A stretch of DNA of 38,817 nt from Weissella cibaria KACC 11862 (GTDB lineage Bacteria; Bacillota; Bacilli; Lactobacillales; Lactobacillaceae), in NCBI RefSeq assembly GCF_000193635.1, contig NZ_AEKT01000018.1:1-38817 (forward strand). The letters are read 5' to 3'. Position 1 is the stretch's first letter; the number at the start of each line of letters is the position of its first letter. This document shows positions 6,377 to 12,709 of the stretch, one piece after another. The notes beneath the pieces are model-generated. The model ran no database searches, had not been told where the DNA came from, and worked only from the letters and a program-made list of their open reading frames with translations. Both the position numbers and the translations under genes were made by a program.

Positions 6377-8006
6377 ACATATTCTCCATGCTCAAAAGTT
6401 CGCTATTCTTAACATAATTCATAACTCCCATAAGTTTCTGATCATCAAAATCATGAAGAACATCATTTATGATTACCTCTACATCTCCTGTAGACAACAC
6501 TGCATTTACATGGAAGTTATCAGACGAGAAGATTCCCCCATAAGATTCTGTATAAGAAAATGATTGAATATCGTCCCACAAAATTTTCCGTTCGTCGATT
6601 TTATAAGGATAAAACTCCGAAGGTTCTTGCTCTTTAAGAAGGTACACCCCTGCCGTTCTTATATCCGTGCCCCCACGACTCTCCCAAATGACAACTTTGC
6701 CTTTATTAGCAATTGAATATTTCCCAATCCAAGTAGAATCACCTTCAGTTGAATTTTCAAAACCAGCCCCGCCATGACTCCAAATAGTCTGACTTTTTAA
6801 GAAACCAACTAAATCAAATTGGTGCAAACTGACTTCATCTTTTAACGCAGAATCAAACATCCCCTTCAATTCATAATTTTCGTCAGCCAAAAATACAGGT
6901 CCATTCTTAACATTTGCATGCAAAATACCAAATAATACGTCAACAGCTAACCCATTAGATGCCTTAAAATCAGGATACATATATGTCTCAAGTGTTCCAT
7001 CTATCATCTTTAAAGTGATTGTATGCTCATTGTTTTGCGCCTTGTATATGTAAGCAACATTATCAAACGGAATTTTTGTAACAACGCCCCCCTCGACATA
7101 TAAAACTAGCTCCGATAGTGTAATCGCCATACCAAAGCTACCCATATATGATGCCTGCATTACCACATCATCAAGTTCCGTGCCGTTAGTAACGTTGACC
7201 GTCTCCCCATTATAATCAAAGCGCTGGTAATTCCAGCCTTCCATTTCCCATCCATTTATTCCAAATGAATATTCGTTCCAAAATTCCTCAAATTTATCCA
7301 GAAAAAATCCTAATCGTTGTTCTCTATCCGGCCAACTTTGTGATGCTTTCTTTTCAGATTCAACCTTATCATTTTCTTCTTTTTCAACAAGCGCTGCCTC
7401 ATAAGGTAGCACAATCGCATCACTCCCCATTGTCGCAACCTTAGCGTTAAGTCGATCAACAACCGCCACCTTGTCTCGCTTATTAAGATTAAAACTGTCA
7501 AACAAGTCTTCATATTGGTTATCAGAAAGGAATGATAGTTCTCCTGACCTGAGATAAAGATACTCGATTACGGCAGTATAGATAGCCCGAGACTCCTCTC
7601 GATCATCAATGTTTATAACTTTTGTTACATCAATAGTTTGTGGCGACTTTTCAATCTTTAAATACGCCGTCAAAGCCCGCAAGTAGTGCTTCTGCGCTTC
7701 GCTAGTTTGAACCATTTGGCCCAATGAATATAACATAGAAATCATAAACCATTTAGTGTCTTCGTTTAAATCCTCTCGAATATCTAATTCATCCACCAAA
7801 TCAAATAATTTTTCACGCGCGTCTGATTCCAACATATCATGAATTGAATTAACATCGCCTTGGAGATTATCGATACCTGTTTTTAAATTATCAGAGACGT
7901 TTCCGATAGCCTTATCGACTTCATCAAACTTTTGACTGGCAACCTCTGCTGCGTCAGCCATCCCACGCTTATATTCTTTCTTTTTTCCAAACCCAAACAA
8001 ACCCAT
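6360..8006 (-). CDS. TerB-like/PH-like repeat protein, second gene of putative defence operon
   Basis: 548-aa protein without a name I can assign. N-terminus MGLFGFGKKKEYKRGMADAA is basic and may be membrane-proximal; residues 20-60 are amphipathic (coiled-coil-like); residues 60-205 form an all-helical region (REKLFDLVDELDIREDLNEDTKWFM and on) reminiscent of TerB-like folds. The C-terminal half holds two beta-rich stretches of similar shape: SELVLYVEGGVVTKIPFDNV..IYKAQNN and, later, VVIWESRGG..KILWDDIQSFSY, each like a bacterial PH domain. It shares the TAATG stop/start with the upstream gene and overlaps the FRG gene by 17 nt. TerB and PH assignments are by eye only. Confidence 0.65.
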   Translation of the reverse strand: MGLFGFGKKKEYKRGMADAAEVASQKFDEVDKAIGNVSDNLKTGIDNLQGDVNSIHDMLESDAREKLFDLVDELDIREDLNEDTKWFMISMLYSLGQMVQTSEAQKHYLRALTAYLKIEKSPQTIDVTKVINIDDREESRAIYTAVIEYLYLRSGELSFLSDNQYEDLFDSFNLNKRDKVAVVDRLNAKVATMGSDAIVLPYEAALVEKEENDKVESEKKASQSWPDREQRLGFFLDKFEEFWNEYSFGINGWEMEGWNYQRFDYNGETVNVTNGTELDDVVMQASYMGSFGMAITLSELVLYVEGGVVTKIPFDNVAYIYKAQNNEHTITLKMIDGTLETYMYPDFKASNGLAVDVLFGILHANVKNGPVFLADENYELKGMFDSALKDEVSLHQFDLVGFLKSQTIWSHGGAGFENSTEGDSTWIGKYSIANKGKVVIWESRGGTDIRTAGVYLLKEQEPSEFYPYKIDERKILWDDIQSFSYTESYGGIFSSDNFHVNAVLSTGDVEVIINDVLHDFDDQKLMGVMNYVKNSELLSMENMYDSED

Positions 8007-9217
8007 TACTCATTTTCTCCTTCGTAATACACTTCAATATTTCTCTTTGGAATTTCTAACTTTTCACCTAACACTTCATCAGCCCAACCGTTTTTAAGGA
8101 ACTCTTCCTTAACTTGACTGATGAACTTCGCATCTGAAAAGAGTCTGACAATCGTGACTAATAATCCTCCTATATCCAACTTATTCACCGCGACACCTGC
8201 TGTAGTCGGATTTGAAGCAAGTATCGCGACGTACACAACATTGCTTAACGATGCAATTGTATTTGAATAACTCAAAATTTTACGTGTTTTAACTTCAAAG
8301 AGTTTAATATCGCCGTCTTTTGATTCATCATACGTCAGCCGATGAATCATCCCTATTAACGCATTAATAGCTAATGATAACGAAGCTTGTCGACCAACAG
8401 TCAACACATTTGCCATATTCAAACCATAATCAGACAGTGTTTGTGCAAATTGTGGACTAGCGACAGCCAATCCGGGTAAGGCCAAGCTTTTTTTCGAATT
8501 AATATCACTTTTTAAGTGCATGCCTTCCATTAGCAGAGCTGCCGCCAGAATAGGTAATTTGTTGGGATTTCTAAACGGATCAATCAATCCATGTTCGATT
8601 ACAAGTCGCGTTTGTGCATTTTCAGAAAAAAAGTCGCCTTTACCAGACACTCCAAATTGCCCATATCGCACATGATATGAGTGGAAATTAGCTAACGTAA
8701 CCGTTCTAGTGGCGATATTAGCGGTACCAAATATCCAACCCAACAAAGGATCATGTCCCAGCGTTGCAAACCGGTGTCCATTCCCACCACCAAGATTTTC
8801 CCCAAATAACTTTGAACTGTTCTGCGTATCAAAAGGGACCGGATTATTTAAAATTTCTTCTACTGAACTTTGATAATAGCCACTGCCACGTAAATCCCGA
8901 TTATAAGAATGACTTCCTGCAGCTGCTTGATCATTAGGCCGGCTACTTTGCGTAAAATTATTAGGGATTGCATACTGCCTAACCACTTGCAGTGCCACAG
9001 CCGTCATCAAGAAGCTCATATCTTTTTTGTTAAGTTTTGTCTTTTGACTAAATTCACGATCTAATCGATTTAATATTTGATCAGTGTCTTTAAGAACTGA
9101 TGAGACACGTTGCACCTCATTTTGAACTAAGCTTAAATCGTTCACTGAGTCTTGCAAAAAATCAAACGTTCGATCTGACTTCTTTTTCATAGCTTTGATT
9201 TTATTTAATCTATTCAT
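8006..9217 (-). CDS. Conserved protein of unknown function, first gene of putative defence operon
   Basis: 403-aa protein starting MNRLNKIKAMKKKSDR at ATG 9217, chosen because GGAGAGAG lies 4 nt upstream; the longer frame to 9265 would run through a terminator hairpin. N-terminal 75 residues are charged and heptad-like. The centre contains a highly patterned segment: SSVEEILNNPVPFDTQ, GHRFATLGHDPLLGWIFGTANIAT, then LANFHSYHVRYG. I recall this 'HDPLLGWIFGTANIAT' type from uncharacterised proteins in diverse bacteria, but no function. A few moderately hydrophobic stretches occur near the C-terminus (ALPGLAVASPQF, GGLLVTIVRLF). It is followed by a 1-nt stop/start overlap with the next gene. Confidence 0.7.
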   Translation of the reverse strand: MNRLNKIKAMKKKSDRTFDFLQDSVNDLSLVQNEVQRVSSVLKDTDQILNRLDREFSQKTKLNKKDMSFLMTAVALQVVRQYAIPNNFTQSSRPNDQAAAGSHSYNRDLRGSGYYQSSVEEILNNPVPFDTQNSSKLFGENLGGGNGHRFATLGHDPLLGWIFGTANIATRTVTLANFHSYHVRYGQFGVSGKGDFFSENAQTRLVIEHGLIDPFRNPNKLPILAAALLMEGMHLKSDINSKKSLALPGLAVASPQFAQTLSDYGLNMANVLTVGRQASLSLAINALIGMIHRLTYDESKDGDIKLFEVKTRKILSYSNTIASLSNVVYVAILASNPTTAGVAVNKLDIGGLLVTIVRLFSDAKFISQVKEEFLKNGWADEVLGEKLEIPKRNIEVYYEGENE

Positions 9218-9231
9218 TTTCTCTCTCCAAA

Positions 9232-9256
9232 AAACGCCACTATTTTTAGTGGCGCT
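9232..9256 (-). terminator. Terminator hairpin inside the leader of the FRG operon
   Basis: On the minus strand CGCCACT-AAAAAT-AGTGGCG followed by TTTTTT, only a few bases before the GGAGAGAG ribosome binding site. A promoter-like TATAAT lies about 25 nt upstream of it, and no minus-strand gene precedes it, so it sits in the operon's own leader and should lower or condition expression. Confidence 0.7.
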
Positions 9257-9273
9257 CGAAACCAAATCATATT

Positions 9274-9310
9274 ATCATTATACTAAAATATAAATTAAGA
9301 ATTTCAACAA
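9274..9310 (-). promoter_or_regulatory. Candidate promoter of the FRG operon
   Basis: Minus strand TTGAAA, 19 bp, TATAAT (overlapping TATAATGATAATATG). The spacer is longer than ideal. It gives a leader of about 55 nt that contains the terminator hairpin. Confidence 0.45.
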
Positions 9311-9355
9311 TATGTACCGGGTCAAATTCATATAATGGTTAGAATTATGGAATTT

Positions 9356-9384
9356 TATCCTAAATACGTATCAAAAATAGGATA
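9356..9384. promoter_or_regulatory. Inverted repeat before the WYL regulator (candidate operator)
   Basis: TATCCTA-N15-TAGGATA, perfect 7-bp arms, ending 8 nt before the start codon of the WYL gene and just downstream of a TATAAT at 9331-9336. Spacing between half-site centres is 22 bp, about two helical turns, fitting a dimeric regulator. Confidence 0.5.
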
Positions 9385-9392
9385 TTCATCCA

Positions 9393-10361
9393 ATGAGCAA
9401 AAATAACATCAGTCGACCACTCCATCTCGCCCTAAAATTATTGGCCGGCGAACATATCTTCCCCGAACAATGGGCAATCGAAAATGACGTCAACATCCGA
9501 TCAGTGCAACGCGACATCAGTAACATTCGCGAATCACTCGATAGCACCCAATACCCAGCTAAATTAACGAGCGATAAGCCATCAAAAAGTGTCTATCTTG
9601 AACGCAAAAACACTTTTGACAGCCCCGCAGCACTCACACTGGCAAAGCTTGTTCTCGCCAGTCGCGCGTTTAATAAGGATGAAATGGAACAACTCATAGC
9701 CAGCATTCTCGGCATGATGAGCACTGACGAAGCCGATCAAATCCGCACCACATTACGTAATGAACAGATTGCGTATACGCCGGTCTCCCACCATAAAGAT
9801 TTAATCAACTTAGTCTGGGATATCAGCGGTTATATTGATGCTAAGCAAACAATTGCGTTCACCTATACCAATGCACAGGGTGGGAAGAAGAAATTATTCG
9901 GACTCCCCACTGGTTTGCTGTTTGATACGTACTACTTCTATGTCATCATCCACTTTCAAGCAACGGAGCACCACGCTGAACGTGACGCTTACTATCGTCT
10001 CGATCGCTTTGATAGCATTGAGCCAGAAAGTCGCCATATTGCTTATCCGTATGGCGAACGTCTCGAAGAAGGCGCTATTCGGCAAACGAACAACCTCATG
10101 CAAATCGGCAAGACGATTCAAGTCGAATTCGACTACACTGGGTTAATATCGGCCGCTCTAGATAAGTTCCCCAACGCCAAAATTACACGTGAAGGAACCA
10201 CAGATATCCCCACTCGAATTCGCATTCCTGCAGTGACTGATGCCGGCTTTAAAATGTGGGCTCTCAGCCAAGGCGCCCGTGTAACCGTGGTCTCACCACC
10301 ATCGTTACGTGACGCGATGATGCAAGAAATCAATCAAATGCTCACCCAATATCAAAACTAG
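9393..10361 (+). CDS. WYL-domain transcriptional regulator
   Basis: 322-aa regulator. N-terminal HTH (EQWAIENDVNIRSVQRDISNIRESL), then a WYL domain (about 140-215: TIAFTYTN..KKKLFGLPTGLLFDTYYFYVI..AYYRLDRFDSIEP, where the Trp-Tyr-Leu triplet is replaced by Phe-Tyr-Val), then a WCX-type C-terminal extension (IQVEFDYTGLISAALDKF..GFKMWALSQGARVTVVSP). WYL regulators often control phage-defence and DNA-damage genes and sense nucleic acid or nucleotides. Start ATG 9393 is preceded by a weak AGGA. It is divergent from the three-gene FRG operon, making it the obvious candidate regulator. Confidence 0.85.
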   Translation: MSKNNISRPLHLALKLLAGEHIFPEQWAIENDVNIRSVQRDISNIRESLDSTQYPAKLTSDKPSKSVYLERKNTFDSPAALTLAKLVLASRAFNKDEMEQLIASILGMMSTDEADQIRTTLRNEQIAYTPVSHHKDLINLVWDISGYIDAKQTIAFTYTNAQGGKKKLFGLPTGLLFDTYYFYVIIHFQATEHHAERDAYYRLDRFDSIEPESRHIAYPYGERLEEGAIRQTNNLMQIGKTIQVEFDYTGLISAALDKFPNAKITREGTTDIPTRIRIPAVTDAGFKMWALSQGARVTVVSPPSLRDAMMQEINQMLTQYQN

Positions 10362-10363
10362 CG

Positions 10364-10395
10364 AAACACCCGTCATTCTTGGCGGGTGTTTTTGC
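10364..10395. terminator. Intrinsic terminator after WYL gene
   Basis: AAACACCCG / CGGGTGTTTTT hairpin; also suited to end the convergent minus-strand gene. Confidence 0.8.
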
Positions 10396-10410
10396 TTAGA
10401 CGTTGTGCCT

Positions 10411-10827
10411 TTAAATCGTTAACTCCATACGTTGCTTCATGACGCTCGCCAATTTATCCAGAATTTCTTGCACATCTTCGTCATCTTCATAATCATCACG
10501 TGCGACAATGTATTCATTACGCAACTCAAACTCTCGACTGACCAATTCTTCAATGCGCACCAACCGGTCTAAAACATTCACCGGTACATCCCCAACCACT
10601 TGGCGAATTGCCTTTTCGCGAGCACCAAAAATACCCGCTTCCTTCTGCTCATTCAACTGCTGAACGGTTGGCGTTTCATCAGCAATTAATTCATTGAACA
10701 TTGGCAACTTGCGTAGTGCAGCCATTTGATCATTACCAAACAACGACCACCCAAGCCCTTGTACCATGGGTTCCGCCTCATATTCACCTAACTTAACCAA
10801 CTTTTCGACTGCATTATTCTTTGCCAT
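10411..10827 (-). CDS. Unrecognised 138-aa soluble protein
   Basis: Starts MAKNNAVEKLVKLGEYEAEP at ATG 10827, where GAGGAAAGAGG lies 9 nt upstream; the longer frame from 10875 begins inside the repeated promoter element and is unlikely. The protein is mostly helical and acidic at the C-terminus (ARDDYEDDEDVQEILDKLASVMKQRMEL), with a GLGWSLFGNDQ segment near residue 25. No signal peptide or membrane segment. I do not recognise the family. It has its own promoter with copy 3 of the CGACAAATARTGTCGCG element and shares that element with three other small-gene units. Confidence 0.7.
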   Translation of the reverse strand: MAKNNAVEKLVKLGEYEAEPMVQGLGWSLFGNDQMAALRKLPMFNELIADETPTVQQLNEQKEAGIFGAREKAIRQVVGDVPVNVLDRLVRIEELVSREFELRNEYIVARDDYEDDEDVQEILDKLASVMKQRMELTI

Positions 10828-10859
10828 CTTATCTGACCTCTTTCCTCTTGTATAACCAC

Positions 10860-10891
10860 ATACTACAAAAATCACGCGACACTATTTGTCG
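10860..10891 (-). promoter_or_regulatory. Repeated promoter element, copy 3
   Basis: Minus strand CGACAAATAGTGTCGCG (10891-10875), 9 nt, TAGTAT (10865-10860). It begins directly after the TAA stop of the upstream gene. Confidence 0.7.
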
Positions 10892-11362
10892 TTAAAAGCG
10901 ATGTAACCACCATTCTTCAACATCCAGTAACACGCTAACTGGCGTTTGATATGCCGACAGCATAATTTCAGTATCAGCTGTTTTGTCTTGCCATTGTTGT
11001 GCCCGTTGGAACGTTTTATCTAAGCTGAAGAAAGACAATACGATTGTTAATGCCGCTGAATTCCCGGCCATAAAGGCCCTTTCATCGTTAAACAACGCAC
11101 TGTCTGAATCATCAACAATCTGGACAGTCGCACCCGCTGCTTTCAAAACAGATGCGTACGCTGGCATGAATTGTTGTTGGTAACCAACCAACACAATATC
11201 CAAACCAGCTAGCGTCTCCTTGGGATGATCAACCATCAATCGTGCCTGGGTTGCCATTGCATCCGTTAAAAATGACGCATAGTCTGTTATCTCAAAACGG
11301 TCGCCATCACCAAACGACCCCGTTATTAAATTGCCAACAAATGCTACTGCTTCGGTATCCAT
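10892..11362 (-). CDS. Unrecognised 156-aa protein
   Basis: Starts MDTEAVAFVGNLITGSFGDG at ATG 11362 with GAGGTG 6-7 nt upstream; a GTG at 11371 is within that ribosome binding site. Alternating strands and helices (LAGLDIVLVGYQQQFMPAYASVLKAAGATVQIVDD) suggest a Rossmann-like alpha/beta fold, but no nucleotide-binding glycine motif is complete. The C-terminus ends EEWWLHRF. No membrane segment. Function unknown. Transcribed from copy 4 of the repeated element; the next gene downstream has copy 3, so these are separate but apparently co-regulated units. Confidence 0.65.
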   Translation of the reverse strand: MDTEAVAFVGNLITGSFGDGDRFEITDYASFLTDAMATQARLMVDHPKETLAGLDIVLVGYQQQFMPAYASVLKAAGATVQIVDDSDSALFNDERAFMAGNSAALTIVLSFFSLDKTFQRAQQWQDKTADTEIMLSAYQTPVSVLLDVEEWWLHRF

Positions 11363-11392
11363 AATTATCACCTCGCTTTACTTGATGACATC

Positions 11393-11424
11393 AGTATAAG
11401 CAAGGCACGCGACACTATTTGTCG
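11393..11424 (-). promoter_or_regulatory. Repeated promoter element, copy 4
   Basis: Minus strand CGACAAATAGTGTCGCG (11424-11408), 9 nt, TATACT (11398-11393). It is separated from the upstream gene by a terminator, so it acts as an independent promoter. Confidence 0.7.
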
Positions 11425-11431
11425 TTGAAAC

Positions 11432-11469
11432 AAAAAGATCAGACTTATATCTAACAGTCTGATCTTTTT
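11432..11469. terminator. Intrinsic terminator
   Basis: AAAAAGATCAGAC / GTCTGATCTTTTT 13-bp stem, bidirectional; ends the riboswitch-controlled gene on the minus strand. Confidence 0.85.
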
Positions 11470-11517
11470 AAAAACTAATCGACATCATCTCAGGCAACTA
11501 GACTAGTCAAATCATCT

Positions 11518-11880
11518 TTAATTGTTAGTTAGCGCTCGTTGTAACTCCTCGACACCAAACGTCTCTTCCAAATAGCGTCGTTGTGCATCAACCTTCCCCT
11601 GTAACTCAACCAATTCCTTTAAGGAAGCCGTTAACTCACGTGCTGCCTGTTCAAGCGCCGAGACTTGTGGTGCTTCATCAAACCGGTCAAATGTCCGCCC
11701 GTGTGTCGCCACATAATGACCAGCCAATTGGTCACCACGGTGGGCACGTTCCCATAGCTCATTCACCCAACGACTTCGGCTAACGTTGCCGTATAGCCCA
11801 TGCTTGCCTGTCCCCATCTGGTCAATCGCCATCATCAACTTCACCGTCGTAACTTCACGTACATCACCATTAACTTGCAT
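11518..11880 (-). CDS. Riboswitch-controlled protein of unknown function
   Basis: 120-aa protein starting MQVNGDVREVTTVKLMMAID at ATG 11880 (GGACGG about 10 nt upstream); a longer frame from a TTG at 11928 would begin inside the riboswitch terminator. The N-terminal half contains GLYGNVSRSRWVNELWERAH and GHYVATHGRTFDRF; the C-terminal half is a Glu-rich helix (LEQAARELTASLKELVELQGKVDAQRRYLEE), probably a coiled coil. No enzyme motif seen. The SAM-riboswitch-like leader directly upstream would tie its expression to methionine/S-adenosylmethionine status, which is unexpected for a small non-enzyme; a missing upstream gene cannot be excluded. Confidence 0.7.
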   Translation of the reverse strand: MQVNGDVREVTTVKLMMAIDQMGTGKHGLYGNVSRSRWVNELWERAHRGDQLAGHYVATHGRTFDRFDEAPQVSALEQAARELTASLKELVELQGKVDAQRRYLEETFGVEELQRALTNN

Positions 11881-11911
11881 CTTTTCGATACCGTCCAATA
11901 AAAATTTGCAT

Positions 11912-11943
11912 AAAAAAACGACACCCAAAACCAGTAGGTGCCG
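11912..11943 (-). terminator. Riboswitch expression-platform terminator
   Basis: Minus strand CGGCACC / GGGTGTCG stem followed by seven T. Its 5' arm also pairs with the 3' side of the riboswitch P1 region (AGGTGC with GCACCT, plus 11936-11958), which is an antiterminator. The two structures are mutually exclusive. Confidence 0.75.
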
Positions 11944-11954
11944 TTATCATTAGC

Positions 11955-12042
11955 ACCTATCCGTTACCAGTGGAGCACCTTGCATCGCTGTAGGTTGCTG
12001 TCGGGTCATCGTGTGGTATCACTCACCGAACTCTTGATAGGT
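11955..12042 (-). ncRNA. SAM-I-clan (S-box-like) riboswitch aptamer
   Basis: Read on the minus strand: P1 arms ACCTATC and GATAGGT close the domain; after P1 comes AAGAG; P2 (TCGG..CCGA) contains a kink-turn-like GATGA; then CAGCAACCT, a P3 loop, and AAGGTGCT, all characteristic of the S-box family. A P2-loop TACC can pair with GGTA after P3, matching the family's pseudoknot. P4 is minimal, so it may be a SAM-I/IV-type variant. Ligand binding would stabilise P1 and favour termination, turning off the downstream gene. A promoter-like TTCAAT-N18-TAATAC lies directly upstream (12076-12047). Confidence 0.75.
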
Positions 12043-12152
12043 TATCGTATTAATATGTGACTTTAGCTTAATTGAAAATATAATCGGCGTCAACCCGCAA
12101 TTAACAATTCGTGTGCTACACTTACATCAAAAGACTCTGGAGGACAATGAGT

Positions 12153-12656
12153 ATGAACATCTCTGTTTCCTTTGATGACAACGGTCTGTTGCCAGATAAG
12201 TATGCTAAGTTTGCACCCGCTGAATATCGTAAAGAAGACATGCCAGTCGTTAACTTTCCAATTGCGATTACCGATATTCCTGCCGGTGCCCAATCACTAG
12301 CAGTTGCTGTTATCGATTATGACGCCATTCCAGTTGGTGGTTTCCCATGGATTCATTGGGTTGCTGCGAACCTTCCGATTAGCGATGTGCCAGAAGATTT
12401 AGCAAACGCCGACATCACGTACGTACCAGGTACAAATTCAATGTACAGTGTGAAGAAAGATGGTAATCCTGAAATCACGCAGTCATATGTTGGCCCTATG
12501 CCTCCTGACCAGACGCACGATTACACATTGACGGTCTATGCCGTGGATACAACATTCGACTTACAACCTGGCTTTTTCTATAACGAGCTCCGCAAAAATC
12601 TAGTTGGTCACGTACTAGCTGAAGCGTCTCTCGAACTGCCAGCCAGAAGCGAATAA
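12153..12656 (+). CDS. YbhB/YbcL-family (PEBP, Raf-kinase-inhibitor-like) protein
   Basis: 167-aa protein of the phosphatidylethanolamine-binding fold. Hallmarks: AVAVIDYDAIPVGGFPWIHW and YVGPMPPDQTHDYTLTVYAVD, the two conserved loops forming the anion-binding pocket. Cytosolic; no signal peptide. Start ATG 12153 is favoured by GGAGG 9 nt upstream; ATG 12147 is possible. The bacterial members have no well-defined role. It is divergent from the riboswitch-controlled gene and followed by a strong terminator. Confidence 0.9.
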   Translation: MNISVSFDDNGLLPDKYAKFAPAEYRKEDMPVVNFPIAITDIPAGAQSLAVAVIDYDAIPVGGFPWIHWVAANLPISDVPEDLANADITYVPGTNSMYSVKKDGNPEITQSYVGPMPPDQTHDYTLTVYAVDTTFDLQPGFFYNELRKNLVGHVLAEASLELPARSE

Positions 12657-12667
12657 ATTCCAAAACT

Positions 12668-12709
12668 AACAGCCCCAAATCTGCATTCATCAGATTTGGG
12701 GCTGTTTTT
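12668..12709. terminator. Bidirectional intrinsic terminator
   Basis: AACAGCCCCAAATCTG / CAGATTTGGGGCTGTT stem (16 bp) with T-tract; shared by the convergent PEBP and MFS genes. Confidence 0.9.
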
